From an uncultured Prevotella sp. (GTDB lineage Bacteria > Bacteroidota > Bacteroidia > Bacteroidales > Bacteroidaceae): a stretch of 64,000 nucleotides of DNA. The notes under the pieces are model-generated. The model did no database searches. It worked only from the letters and a program-made list of their open reading frames with translations, and was not told the DNA's origin. The position numbers and the translations under genes are program-made. Of the stretch, positions 52,846 to 62,353 are shown piece after piece (positions within the stretch are counted from its first letter, which is position 1; every line of letters begins with the position of its first letter). The DNA lies in the NCBI GenBank assembly GCA_947170265.1, contig CAMVSV010000008.1, positions 18,398-82,397 of the forward strand, in the 5' to 3' direction.

Positions 52846-55368
52846 TCAGAAACCGGTGCCGCCCATTGAGCTCACCTTCTCCAGTTGGTTTTGTCTTTCC
52901 ATCACATCGTCGGAAGTCCTGGCGCGGTTGTCGGCTCCCTTCACCTTGGAGTTTCCGAAGCTCCACGACAGTGTCAGTGCAATGTTTGCTATTGGTATGC
53001 TCATTGTCTGATGGTTCACGAAGTCGCTGCCGCGGCTGTAGTTCTCAATGTTCAGCCTTCCTTTCTTCCTCAAGCCTGTGAAAGCCTGCACTCCAATGTT
53101 CAGTTTGTCGTTAAACAGCAGCTTGTTGAGCGAGAATGATAACATGCTGAAGCCTGACGACCAGCCTTGCAGCGTGTAGTTCTTGCTGTTGACAATGAAG
53201 AATGTGCCAAGCTCAATCTTCCATGGCAGTGTCTGGTTCAGTCCCGCCATCATGTTGGCTTGCCATCCGTGGTTGCGGGCACTCAGCTCGTTGCTGCGCA
53301 CGTCTACATAGCTCACACCTCCGTTCATGAATATGCGCGATGTCTTTGCGAGCATGAGGCTTGCCCAGACGTTTGCTCCTGTGGAATTTTTCTTCACTAT
53401 GTTGCCGTAGGTGGTGTTGAGCAGCCCGTCGTTGCCGAAAAACGAATATTCCGACATGCCGTTGTTGGTGAAGTTGTGGTGCAGGTTCACGTTTGCCATG
53501 AACTTGCTGGTATACAGGTTGAATACCATTCCTATGTTATGGTTTTTCTCCACCTCAAGCTCTGGGTTGCCATAGGTCACGGCAGTGTTTGACGAGCGGT
53601 CGACATAGGGGTTGAGGTAGCTTATTCCCGGTCGTGAGATGCGGAAGTTGTAGGTCATTCCGATGTTGGCGTTTTGCGACATCTGCCATGATAGGCTTGC
53701 CGTGGGCACCAGATTGCCGTAGTCTTTCTTGAAGTTCTCGCCGTTTCCCAGCTCATAGGTCACATCCTGCCATGTGTGCTCATAGCGCAGTCCAGCCTTG
53801 CCTCCGAACTTTCCGAACTTCCCTTCATATTCAGCATATCCGGCAAGAATCCTGTCCTGATGTTTGTAGCGCATGCTCAGTTCGGGAATGTATGTCTGTT
53901 GCTCGTCGCCGTCAAGCTGATAGTAGCGTGAGTCACTGCTGTTGTTGCGCAGGGTGAGCTTTGCTCCGGCGTTGAGTTTGTGGTTTTCTGCCAGTGGGGT
54001 GGTGTAGTCGGTCTGTATGACGTGTTCGTCAGACTTCTCCTTGGAGTGGGAGTAGCGGTCGGAAAGGTCCAGATCCACCATCGGGGTGTCGCCGTCCATA
54101 TCATTGAAAAGCGCCATTTCATCGCCGTTAGGTGTGAACAAACCTTCCGAACGGCTCCTGTTGTCGTTGGTGGTGGGGTTGTGCCCATATTGATAGAGCA
54201 GTGTTATGCTGCTTGTCTTTGCCCGGTTGAGGAAGCGCTGGTAGTCGGCGGTGAAGTCCAGTGACCTGCGTTTGTTCTCCGTGCTCGTGCTTTGCTGGTA
54301 GCCGAAGCCTCCGCCGTTGTCCATGGTGAAGGTCGTTGTGGGATGCCCGCTGTTTTTCATGCTGAAGCTGTTCATTCCGAATGTCACATGAGCCGACGAC
54401 ATCGAGTCTAACTCATAGCCGAGGCTTACGTCAGTCATGACTATGGGCACGCGTGTGGTGCCCTTCATCTCGTAGCGCATGGTTGAGCCGTCGCCAATGT
54501 TCTCTCGCTCTATGCTCATCTCAGTGCCAGAGGTCTTTCCGTAGTTGGCAATGGCGTTCACCGAGAACGAGAGCTTTCCGTATTGTCCGTTGATGAATGC
54601 CGACAGGTTCTTAATCTTCTCTCCGTATGTGGCACGCAGGTTTCCATTCACCCCGTTTAGCTCGGCTTGCTGTCCGCCCTGTCCTGCCATCTCAATGTTG
54701 AGCACGCCGCCCGTACCTTCGGCATCATACTTGGCTCCGGGATTGGTTATCACCTCAATTTTCTTTACCATCGATGCCGGCATCGACTTGAACACCTGTG
54801 CGGGGTTTGACTGGAACATGATGTTTGGCTTGCCGTTGACATATACCTTGAACGACGATGAACCGTTGACGGTGATGTTGTCCTGTCCGTCGACGGTAAC
54901 CATGGGCACCTTTCTGAGCATGTCGAGCACGGTGGCAGTCTTCGAGTCCTTGTCATCCTCAACGTTGTAGGTCATCTTGTCGGTTTCCATCTTCACCAGA
55001 GGCTTCTGTGCCACCACCTCCACTCCTTGCAGCTGGTGGGCATCGTCGATGAAGAGCAGTGTGCCGAGGTCTATGGTAGTCTTTCCGTCAACCGTTACCG
55101 TGCGGCTTATCTCCTTCCTTCCCACTGCATTGACGGTCACCACATAGGTGCCTTTGCCGTTTATGGTCTGCGAGAATTTTCCGTCAATGTCGCTAACCGA
55201 CATTGCCACAGGCTCTTTGGTGTTTTTCTGTCTGAACACTCTCACGGTGGCATAAGGCTCGCCTTCGTTCGTGAGCGAGTCCACCACCTGTCCCTTAATC
55301 GTAGACTGTGCGCTTGCGTGGGTTATTGCAAGCACCAACATCAACAATACCGATAATCTCTTTACCAC
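52846..55368 (-). CDS. TonB-dependent-receptor-like outer-membrane beta-barrel protein
   Basis: An 840-residue outer-membrane protein: signal peptide (1-20, ending THASA), a carboxypeptidase-regulatory-like domain (about 22-105, IKGQVVDSLTNEGEPYATV), a plug-like domain (about 115-225, with VTVDGQDNITVNGSSSFKVY and ITNPGAKYDAEGTGGVLNI) and a large C-terminal barrel of the OMP_b-brl_3 kind, ending in Phe. No SusD partner and no evident TonB box, so the cargo is unknown. It follows rseP by 9 bp in a dxr-rseP operon. Confidence 0.88.
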   Translation of the reverse strand: MVKRLSVLLMLVLAITHASAQSTIKGQVVDSLTNEGEPYATVRVFRQKNTKEPVAMSVSDIDGKFSQTINGKGTYVVTVNAVGRKEISRTVTVDGKTTIDLGTLLFIDDAHQLQGVEVVAQKPLVKMETDKMTYNVEDDKDSKTATVLDMLRKVPMVTVDGQDNITVNGSSSFKVYVNGKPNIMFQSNPAQVFKSMPASMVKKIEVITNPGAKYDAEGTGGVLNIEMAGQGGQQAELNGVNGNLRATYGEKIKNLSAFINGQYGKLSFSVNAIANYGKTSGTEMSIERENIGDGSTMRYEMKGTTRVPIVMTDVSLGYELDSMSSAHVTFGMNSFSMKNSGHPTTTFTMDNGGGFGYQQSTSTENKRRSLDFTADYQRFLNRAKTSSITLLYQYGHNPTTNDNRSRSEGLFTPNGDEMALFNDMDGDTPMVDLDLSDRYSHSKEKSDEHVIQTDYTTPLAENHKLNAGAKLTLRNNSSDSRYYQLDGDEQQTYIPELSMRYKHQDRILAGYAEYEGKFGKFGGKAGLRYEHTWQDVTYELGNGENFKKDYGNLVPTASLSWQMSQNANIGMTYNFRISRPGISYLNPYVDRSSNTAVTYGNPELEVEKNHNIGMVFNLYTSKFMANVNLHHNFTNNGMSEYSFFGNDGLLNTTYGNIVKKNSTGANVWASLMLAKTSRIFMNGGVSYVDVRSNELSARNHGWQANMMAGLNQTLPWKIELGTFFIVNSKNYTLQGWSSGFSMLSFSLNKLLFNDKLNIGVQAFTGLRKKGRLNIENYSRGSDFVNHQTMSIPIANIALTLSWSFGNSKVKGADNRARTSDDVMERQNQLEKVSSMGGTGF

Positions 55369-55377
55369 TATTCTTTC

Positions 55378-56754
55378 CTACATCAATCCAATCCACCTCA
55401 GCACATCGTTGAGGTTGGCAACAAACATCAGTGCAATGAGCAGTATGAAGCCCACATACTCGGCTTTCTCAAGGAACTTGTCGCTGGGTTTGCGTCGTGT
55501 GATTATCTCGTAGAGCAGGAACAGCACATGTCCGCCGTCAAGAGCGGGTATGGGCAGTATGTTCATGAAGGCGAGGATTATGCTCAGCCATGCCGTCATG
55601 AGCCAGAAGGCATGCCAGTCCCATGTCGGAGGGAAGAGGCTGCCGATTGCTCCGAAGCCTCCGAGCGATTTTGCACCGTCGGCACTGAAGAGGTATTTCA
55701 GGTCGCCCACATATCCGCGGAGCTGGTTCCATCCATAGCCCACACCTGCCGGTATGCTCTCAAGTAAACCGTAGTCGCGGTGGGTTATCTTGCTGTATGC
55801 CGTGTATGACTTGGCATAGAAGCCCAGCTGCATCTCCGAGGTGAGTGTCACGGGCTTGGTAATCACCGTGGTGTCGCCTTCGTGGAGGAATGACACGGTG
55901 GTGGTGCGTATGCGCAGGCTGTCGTCGTGGGTCTTTGCCTCGGTGAGCATGTCCTTCAGACGACCCACCTCGTTGGTGAACTCGTTGTAGGAGTCAACTT
56001 TCTTGCCAGCCACTGCCACCATGGTATCACCCTTGCGCAGTCCTATCTGTGAGGCTGGGCTGCCTTCCATCACGCTGTCAACGTCGGCTGGTGTGAACGG
56101 TGCCAGGAACTGTGGTGTCTGCTTGAGCATCTCCAGGAGGTTGAGCGGCTCTTTTATATCAATGGTCACAGGCTTGCCCTGACGGAGCACCTTCACCTGC
56201 TTGGCTTCTGCGAGGCTTCTGAACACATCAATGTTGTAAGCCTTGAAGTCGCCCTTGTCGGTACCTACGAGTATGTCGTGGTCTTTGAAGCCGAGAGCCT
56301 TGGCTTCGCTGTTGGCTTTCATTCCGAGCGTCATGTCGGTGGTCTTCACATAGTCGTCGCCCCATGCAAAAAGCACCATGGCATAGATGAACAGGGCGAG
56401 GAAGAAGTTGACCATCACACCGCCGAGCATTATCAGCAGCCGTTGCCATGCCGGCTTGGCGCGAAACTCCCAAGGCTGTTCTGGTTGTTTCATCTGTTCG
56501 GTGTCGAAGCTCTCGTCAATCATTCCCGCAATCTTCACATATCCTCCCAGTGGCACCCATCCTATGCCGTAGGCTGTGTCGCTGTTTTTCGGTTTCCATT
56601 CAAAGAGGTGAAACCATGGGTCGAAGAAAAGGTAGAATTTCTCTACTCTTACTCCAAAGAGTTTTGCAAAGAAGAAGTGTCCGCCTTCGTGCAGGATCAC
56701 GAGCAGCGATATTGCCAACAGGAATTGTAGCAGTCTAATCAGAAATATTTCCAT
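55378..56754 (-). CDS. rseP: RIP metalloprotease RseP (site-2 protease)
   Basis: A 458-residue intramembrane zinc protease. HEGGH (in VILHEGGHFFFAKLFGV, about 20-36) is the catalytic HExxH motif; the third ligand region is NILPIPALDGGHVLF (about 398-412). A PDZ domain carries SPASQIGLRKGDTMVAV (about 234-250). It cleaves anti-sigma factors and signal-peptide remnants in the membrane. The dxr-rseP order is widely conserved. Confidence 0.95.
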   Translation of the reverse strand: MEIFLIRLLQFLLAISLLVILHEGGHFFFAKLFGVRVEKFYLFFDPWFHLFEWKPKNSDTAYGIGWVPLGGYVKIAGMIDESFDTEQMKQPEQPWEFRAKPAWQRLLIMLGGVMVNFFLALFIYAMVLFAWGDDYVKTTDMTLGMKANSEAKALGFKDHDILVGTDKGDFKAYNIDVFRSLAEAKQVKVLRQGKPVTIDIKEPLNLLEMLKQTPQFLAPFTPADVDSVMEGSPASQIGLRKGDTMVAVAGKKVDSYNEFTNEVGRLKDMLTEAKTHDDSLRIRTTTVSFLHEGDTTVITKPVTLTSEMQLGFYAKSYTAYSKITHRDYGLLESIPAGVGYGWNQLRGYVGDLKYLFSADGAKSLGGFGAIGSLFPPTWDWHAFWLMTAWLSIILAFMNILPIPALDGGHVLFLLYEIITRRKPSDKFLEKAEYVGFILLIALMFVANLNDVLRWIGLM

Positions 56755-56865
56755 TTTTTGTAATTCTTAATTCTTAAATGTTTTGTGTTTCGTTATCTCT
56801 TTGTCTCCTTCGTGACATGCCGCATTCCTCCTGTAGTGAAGAGTGAGGCAGGCTTATGGTATAAG

Positions 56866-58032
56866 TCATGCAGGCTGGTTGAGCATTTCTTCCGCTATAT
56901 GGCGTGCCTCATGGTCGGTCTGGAAATAGGTGTCGAGCGCCGGTGAGGCATCGAAGGTGGCTTTCTGCATGGTCTTCTCAATGATGTCAGCCATTTGCAG
57001 GAAGGTACATCTGCCTTGGCGGAACGCCAGGTTCACCACCTCGTTGGCTGCGTTGACTATGCATGGCATGTTTCCTCCGCGGCTTATCGACTCGAAGGCG
57101 AGAGCCAGGCAGCGGAATTTCTCCATGTCAGGCTCGAAGAACTCCAGCGAGTGGCTGCTGAACAGGTCGAGACGGTCGCCGTTGAGTTTCAGGCGTTCTG
57201 GAAACGAGAAGGCATACTGTATGGGCAGCCGCATGTCGGGCACTCCGAGCTGTGCCTTCACCGAACCGTCGCAGAACTGCACCGCCGAGTGCACTATGCT
57301 CTGTGGGTGGATGAGCACCTGGATTTTCTCTGCCGGCACGCCGAAGAGCCATTTTGCTTCAATCACCTCAAAGCCTTTGTTCATGAGCGATGCCGAGTCA
57401 ATGGTAATCTTTGCACCCATGTCCCATGTGGGATGCTTGAGTGCGTCGGCAGCCGTCACCGTGGCAAGCTCCTCGCGGCTCATCTTGCGGAACGGACCGC
57501 CCGAACATGTGAGCAAAATCTTCTCTATGGCGTTGTCGCCCTCGCCCACTATGCTCTGGAATATGGCTGAGTGCTCGCTGTCGACGGGAAGAATGGGTAC
57601 ATGATACTGTTCTGCCAGACTGCATATCAGCTCGCCGGCAACCACAAGGGTCTCCTTGTTGGCAAGGCATATCTTCTTTCTTGCGCGTATGGCATGAACC
57701 GTGGGCGACAAACCGGCAAAGCCCACCATGGCGGTGAGCACCATGTCTATGGGGTCGGCTTTCACTATCTGGTCTATGGCATCGCTGCCGGCATATACTT
57801 TTATGTCGGGCAGGTCGCCCAGTGCATCGCTCAGCTCACGGTAGTGGCTCTCGTCGGCAATGACCACTGCTGCGGGACGATACTTGTGTGCCTGCTCAGC
57901 CAATAGTTGCCATCGGCTGTTGGCAGTGAGGGCATAAACCTCATATCGGTCTTCGTGCTGGGAAATCACGTCAAGGGCTTGTGTGCCTATCGAACCCGTG
58001 GAACCGAGTATGCAAATTTGTTGCTTCTTCAT
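56866..58032 (-). CDS. dxr: 1-deoxy-D-xylulose-5-phosphate reductoisomerase
   Basis: A 388-residue enzyme of the MEP isoprenoid pathway. The NADPH motif is ILGSTGSIGTQALDV (about 7-21), KETLVVAGELI (about 126-136) and the metal site region PVDSEHSAIFQ (about 148-158) are conserved. It feeds undecaprenyl-phosphate and quinone synthesis. The ATG at 58032 (MKKQQI) gives the family N-terminus; an upstream in-frame ATG at 58077 lies beyond the predicted promoter. A 111-bp gap separates it from rseP. Confidence 0.96.
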   Translation of the reverse strand: MKKQQICILGSTGSIGTQALDVISQHEDRYEVYALTANSRWQLLAEQAHKYRPAAVVIADESHYRELSDALGDLPDIKVYAGSDAIDQIVKADPIDMVLTAMVGFAGLSPTVHAIRARKKICLANKETLVVAGELICSLAEQYHVPILPVDSEHSAIFQSIVGEGDNAIEKILLTCSGGPFRKMSREELATVTAADALKHPTWDMGAKITIDSASLMNKGFEVIEAKWLFGVPAEKIQVLIHPQSIVHSAVQFCDGSVKAQLGVPDMRLPIQYAFSFPERLKLNGDRLDLFSSHSLEFFEPDMEKFRCLALAFESISRGGNMPCIVNAANEVVNLAFRQGRCTFLQMADIIEKTMQKATFDASPALDTYFQTDHEARHIAEEMLNQPA

Positions 58033-58056
58033 GTGCTTCCTATGATTGTTGAGCTG

Positions 58057-58064
58057 CAAAGGTA
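58057..58064 (-). promoter_or_regulatory. -7 element of the dxr-rseP-receptor operon
   Basis: TACCTTTG on the minus strand (58064-58057) is a perfect TAnnTTTG, 24 nt before the dxr ATG. The -33 half is not clear. This site also argues for the shorter dxr start. Confidence 0.6.
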
Positions 58065-58204
58065 AGTAAAAAACCACATACGCGCGTACATTTTCAATAC
58101 ATTAACACAGAACTGGCACTCTGAAGCCACTTTTTCCAGTTTGGAAAAGACTATGGATGTCTGAGAAAAATATTTTGAAAACTTTAATTTCTGACATTTT
58201 TCAA

Positions 58205-58420
58205 AATGCATATATATACGGTTTTGGAATGCTGAAAAATACCGAAAAATCGCCGTTGTAACCATTTGATAATCAAAGGTTTGGGAGGGGCTTTTTAAAA
58301 GAGCCTCTTTTAGCGTGCAAAAGAGCCTCTTTTGGAAGGTAAAAGAGCCTCTTTCGCAACGCGAAAGTGGCACTTTTGTTTTCTGAGTGTGCGAAGAATG
58401 GAAAATGGGGGTGCGAAAGC
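58205..58420. repeat. Dispersed palindrome-array element, copy 3 (22-bp period, type A, inverted relative to copy 1)
   Basis: Four units at 58297-58318, 58319-58340, 58341-58362 and 58363-58384, with cores AAAAGAGCCTCTTTT (twice), AAAAGAGCCTCTTTC and GAAAGTGGCACTTTT. Read on the minus strand it matches copy 1 unit by unit, including spacers (GCGTTGC, ACCTTCC, GCACGCT), and both flanks align loosely. It fills the 409-bp gap between dxr and the glycosyltransferase. Confidence 0.87.
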
Positions 58421-58441
58421 GTATAAATATACGTTCGGAAC

Positions 58442-59479
58442 TTATATTTTTGATACGGCTTTATTGTCGGTTTGTTCCACACCGCCGCGATAGGTATAGT
58501 ATTGCATCACGGGATAGAGCAGGGCGCGGAGCCTCTTCGCCATGCCATCGCCGGACGTATGGAAAAGGCGTGGGGCAGCATTCACGAAGCACCGTTGCAG
58601 ACGCAGGAAATTCAGTGCGCCATGGGTGAGCTCAAGATTCAGCATGGTTATGGCCTCGCGGCTCGCGTCGGTGTCGGCACCAAGCTGTTGAAGGAATGTG
58701 AGGCGAGCATGTAGATATGGCTCTGCCACGCGCTGCAATGCGCGGTAGTGTCTCAGGGTGAACAGCAGCTGGTGTATGGCGTTGGCTGCACCGGGCAGAC
58801 TTTTCCTGAAGTTGTTGTAGGTGCGTGCGTCGGCATGACGGCGGAAGTCCACGAGGGGCTCATCGACATAGGCAATGCTCTCGTAGGCTGCTGCTGCAAT
58901 GCACAGGGCGGCATCGTAGAACGACACCTCGTACATCTCGCTCTTCTCAGGCATGAGGGTGGTGAGCAGCGTGCGCCTAAACAGGAAGGTATGCCCCGGG
59001 AGGTTTACGAAGAGCATTCTGGGCAGGCTGGTATTGGGTCTCCGGCTGTCGTAGTAGGCAAAGGAGCCATCGTTTGAGAACGGTCGCGAATGGCAGCTGC
59101 ACAGCAGTTTGCTGCCTATGGCGCTGAGCTGGAGCTCCAGCTTGTTTGGTTGCCAGATGTCGTCCTGATCGCTTACTGCAATGAATGTGCCTTGTGCCCT
59201 GCGCATGGCACTGAAGAAGTTGCCATTGATGCCATGCTCTGCCTCATTGCGGTAGAGCTTTATTGTGTCATTGCGGCTGGCATAGAGGGTGAGTATGTCC
59301 CAGGTGTTGTCGGTGGAGCCGTCGTCCTGAATTATTATCTCGTCGGCGGGACGGGTCTGTGAGAGTATGGAGTCAAGTTGCTGGCTAACATATCTCCCAC
59401 CGTTGTAGGTACACATCACTACCGATACCGTTTCGTGGTTTTTTGCGATGAAATCGGTGCTTTCTGACGTTTTTCTCAT
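58442..59479 (-). CDS. Family 2 glycosyltransferase
   Basis: A 345-residue GT-A enzyme, rhamnosyltransferase-like. VSVVMCTYNGGRYVSQQLDS (about 16-35) opens the nucleotide-binding fold, IIQDDGSTDNTWDIL follows, and AVSDQDDIWQPNKLELQ carries the DxD-type metal site. The C-terminal part lacks clear membrane helices. The ATG at 59479 overlaps the upstream stop (ATGA); a longer upstream frame only mirrors the neighbour's coding sequence. Last gene of a four-gene glycan operon. Confidence 0.92.
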   Translation of the reverse strand: MRKTSESTDFIAKNHETVSVVMCTYNGGRYVSQQLDSILSQTRPADEIIIQDDGSTDNTWDILTLYASRNDTIKLYRNEAEHGINGNFFSAMRRAQGTFIAVSDQDDIWQPNKLELQLSAIGSKLLCSCHSRPFSNDGSFAYYDSRRPNTSLPRMLFVNLPGHTFLFRRTLLTTLMPEKSEMYEVSFYDAALCIAAAAYESIAYVDEPLVDFRRHADARTYNNFRKSLPGAANAIHQLLFTLRHYRALQRVAEPYLHARLTFLQQLGADTDASREAITMLNLELTHGALNFLRLQRCFVNAAPRLFHTSGDGMAKRLRALLYPVMQYYTYRGGVEQTDNKAVSKI

Positions 59480-60840
59480 TTTGGCAGGAGTTTGTAGGGT
59501 ATTGACAGATAGTCTACTATGAGACTGCCGTTGTATGCCAGCAACCATACCGCCGTCAGAGCCACCACGGTTCTCAGTGCCCATCGGCCTTTCTTTGTCA
59601 GTGAGCCCATGAGCGAAGCTATGGCAATGGGTATGATGAATATCCAGTCGGCTGTCATGATATACACCTCGTTGATGCCGAAGCCCAGCACGAGGTGTAG
59701 CATTATGTCGACGGCAAACCACGACATGCACATCAGCATGAAGCGGTTGCGCCGTCCAGCAAACAGTCCGGCAGCCAGCATTAGCACCATCAGTGCCTCG
59801 ATAACATAGTGTCCCGCCCATCGGTATTTCACCACTACGGGTCGCGTGTGCGACATGTCTTGCAGCAGGTAGTCTCTGTGCAGCTGTATGCTCTCGCCAA
59901 AGAAGTTCTCAATGACTACGGGCAGTCGCGGTGTGGTGACATCGGTCATGGAGAGCAGTGGCAGGTCGCTCACCGGCTCGCCGCTGTGCTCCTTCATCCA
60001 TTGTCCGCGCTCAGCCACATGTCGGTCGAAGTCGTTGCCTTTCTTCTTGCGCAGGTTCTCCTCTATGCGTTGTGTGGTGCGCTGCTGGGGCACCTCCAAA
60101 GTGTCATACTGCCACCACCACAAGCAGGCGAGCACCAATAATGGCACCATCACCGCACCGGTGATGTAGTGCCAGTTCAGCACACGCCGACGCTCGCAGA
60201 AGCATGCTGCCAGCATGGTCTTTGCTCCGTTGGTGAGCGTTATGCCGGCGGTGAGGAAAAGCATGAGTGCCCACTGCAGCAACGGCAGCCGTCTTCCTTC
60301 CTTCATGGCGTTGCCTGTAATCCAGAGTGTCATGGTGAGGAGGAACAGTGAAAGCACGAAATGGTCGGGCACTATCATTGCCACTGCCACATGTGCAAAA
60401 GAGAAGAACAGAAGGGTGAGGAGTATGGCATCAATTCGGCTCATGTCCATGACCTTTCGGAACACCCGGTGGAGAAATACCATGGAGTATGTTCCGCAAA
60501 ACATTGTCAGTACTGACATGATATGCACGGCGCAGTTCACTCCCGTTACGTCCATGAGCCACTTGTTGAGGTAGTGCAGTGGCCACAGCAGCGAGAGGAA
60601 CAGCGGATGGCGTGGTGTCTCGAAGTGTATGCGAAGGTTGGAGAGGGTGATATACGACCAGCAGTCGTAGCCCGACATGCGGAAATTCTTTGAGAACACC
60701 GACCAGTAGCCCACCTTGCCACACTTGAGAAACAAGGGGGAATACTGATTTATGAGCATGGCATTGAGTACCAGCAGCACAATTAACGCCACCAGTGCTA
60801 TCCACCTTTCCTCCTTGTTTAATGCAAACAGTGATTTCAT
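59476..60840 (-). CDS. Polytopic membrane protein, GT-C-like (DUF6080-type), downstream paralogue
   Basis: A 454-residue protein with about ten membrane segments: ALVALIVLLVLNAMLINQY near the N-terminus, then SGYDCWSYITLSNLRIHFETP-like loop (about 51-71 region), RHPLFLSLLWPLHYLN and VPDHFVLSLFLLTMTLWI. A soluble loop (about 235-300) is charged. RHPL, PDHF and GFGINEVYIMTADWIF are shared with the upstream neighbour, so the two are tandem paralogues of about equal length. The architecture recalls GT-C glycosyltransferases that use polyprenyl-phosphate sugars, but no activity is proven. Confidence 0.75.
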   Translation of the reverse strand: MKSLFALNKEERWIALVALIVLLVLNAMLINQYSPLFLKCGKVGYWSVFSKNFRMSGYDCWSYITLSNLRIHFETPRHPLFLSLLWPLHYLNKWLMDVTGVNCAVHIMSVLTMFCGTYSMVFLHRVFRKVMDMSRIDAILLTLLFFSFAHVAVAMIVPDHFVLSLFLLTMTLWITGNAMKEGRRLPLLQWALMLFLTAGITLTNGAKTMLAACFCERRRVLNWHYITGAVMVPLLVLACLWWWQYDTLEVPQQRTTQRIEENLRKKKGNDFDRHVAERGQWMKEHSGEPVSDLPLLSMTDVTTPRLPVVIENFFGESIQLHRDYLLQDMSHTRPVVVKYRWAGHYVIEALMVLMLAAGLFAGRRNRFMLMCMSWFAVDIMLHLVLGFGINEVYIMTADWIFIIPIAIASLMGSLTKKGRWALRTVVALTAVWLLAYNGSLIVDYLSIPYKLLPK

Positions 60841-60916
60841 CTTTTCTTTTCCAGATTTCTTGTTTGTTGTTGTGCCCGAAGTATTCAGGGGCTTTAGCGT
60901 ATTCTGAGGCTTTTTC

Positions 60917-62353
60917 TCACAAAGCCATGTAGCTCAATATGTAATAGCCGTTATGTGCAAACAGGTAGATGGCAAGCACTGCCACCACCATGCGCAACGA
61001 GCAAAGCACCTTGCCGCCGGCACCACGCAGCAGATAGGCTATGGCTATGGGGAAGGCGAACATCCAGTGGGGGCTCATGATGTAGATTTCGTTGATGCCG
61101 AAGCCCGCACCGAGATGCAGAAGCATGTCGAACCCGAAGAACGACAGTGCCATCCACATGAAACGACTCCGTCTGCCCATCCAGATGCCACACAGGATGA
61201 GCAGCGACAGCATGCCCTCGGCAATGTAGTTCCATATATGGCGATAATGAACGATGACAGGACGTCCGCGCAGCGTGTCGCCGAGGAGCCACCGCTGGTG
61301 CAGCTGTATGGACTCTCCCATGAGGTTCTCCACCACGGTGAGCCACCGCGACGTGGTTGCGTCGGTCCAGTCCCAGAACTCTCCCCGCTTGATGGGTTTG
61401 CCCTGGTGAGCCACCGATGGTTTCTTTGCCCTTTTCTTTTCCTTCTCGGCAGCCTCTTGCTTGAGTATGCGGTTTGCTGCGGCATTGATGCTCTCTACAG
61501 GAGCCAGCGGCATGGTGTCGGCAACAGCCTTCATCACCTTTTCCCTGTGGGCTGCTGCCCGGTTCTTCTTTGCTGTCTGACGTGCTTTCCAGTTGGGATA
61601 TTCATAGATGTGGTATTCCTGTCGGGCCACGAACCATATCAGTGCCGATGGGAAGACCACCGTGAGCAGGAGCCTGCCGGGGCTGAAGAACTTCCTTCTG
61701 TTGGTGAACAGTGCTGCCAGGAATGTCTTTATGCCGTTGTTGAGCGATATGCCGGCGGTGAGAAAGAAGAAAACTATTTGCTGCCAGCGGGTGAGCAGCT
61801 TGCCGCGTTTCATCTTCTTGCCGCACACATACAAGGTGAGCACCAGCATGAACATTGACATCACGAAATGGTCGGGAGCCATGGAGGCAACCATTACATA
61901 GGCAAACGACAGATGGAGGAACGACAGGATGAAGGCATCAATGGCTTTCACCTCGATGACTTCGCGCATGATGCGATAGAGGAACACGAAAGAGTAGAAT
62001 GAGCAGAACGCCAACATCGCTGCCACTACAAACTGAACGCAGTTGATGCCGGTGAGCTGCATGAGGACATGGTTGAACTGATAGGGCACATACATCATCC
62101 ATGCGAGCAGCGGATGGCGGTAGATGTTGTAGACCATGGTCCAGTTTGATACCACCGAATAGGTGAGGGGGTCGTAGCCCGAGAGATGGAAGTTGTCGAC
62201 AAAAAGGCGGAAATACCTGTCTGTTATAACCTTGAACTTATCGTAGTATGCCATGATGGTAATGGCATTGAGAGCCATCACTACAATCAGCGCAATGAGT
62301 GCCGGCAGCCGCTCTTCTCTCTTTATCTTGAATATTCCGAAAATATATTTCAT
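60917..62353 (-). CDS. Polytopic membrane protein, GT-C-like (DUF6080-type), upstream paralogue
   Basis: A 478-residue paralogue of the next gene. Shared segments: REERLPALIALIVVMALNAI, SGYDPLTYSVVSNW, YRHPLLAWMMYVPYQFN, APDHFVMSMFMLVLTLYV, TAGISLNNGIKTFLAALF and GFGINEIYIMSPHWMF. The extramembrane loop (about 250-330) is longer and Lys/Ala-rich. Its ATG overlaps the stop of the HAD-GtrA gene by 4 bp. A 76-bp gap follows before the second copy. A role in glycan assembly is inferred from the operon. Confidence 0.75.
   Translation of the reverse strand: MKYIFGIFKIKREERLPALIALIVVMALNAITIMAYYDKFKVITDRYFRLFVDNFHLSGYDPLTYSVVSNWTMVYNIYRHPLLAWMMYVPYQFNHVLMQLTGINCVQFVVAAMLAFCSFYSFVFLYRIMREVIEVKAIDAFILSFLHLSFAYVMVASMAPDHFVMSMFMLVLTLYVCGKKMKRGKLLTRWQQIVFFFLTAGISLNNGIKTFLAALFTNRRKFFSPGRLLLTVVFPSALIWFVARQEYHIYEYPNWKARQTAKKNRAAAHREKVMKAVADTMPLAPVESINAAANRILKQEAAEKEKKRAKKPSVAHQGKPIKRGEFWDWTDATTSRWLTVVENLMGESIQLHQRWLLGDTLRGRPVIVHYRHIWNYIAEGMLSLLILCGIWMGRRSRFMWMALSFFGFDMLLHLGAGFGINEIYIMSPHWMFAFPIAIAYLLRGAGGKVLCSLRMVVAVLAIYLFAHNGYYILSYMAL

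Noticed and set aside
52846..55368. Polysaccharide-utilisation locus receptor (SusC)
   Set aside because: No SusD partner, glycoside hydrolase or hybrid two-component system adjacent, and the barrel type differs from SusC.
58029..58482. Minus-strand frames of 69-114 codons around the third array
   Set aside because: Array-derived, overlapping the dxr start and promoter on one side; the peptide repeats those from copy 1.
59480..59821. N-terminal extension of the GT2 by 114 residues
   Set aside because: This part is antisense-frame reading of the neighbour on the same strand in another frame; the 4-bp ATGA overlap at 59476-59479 gives a natural start.
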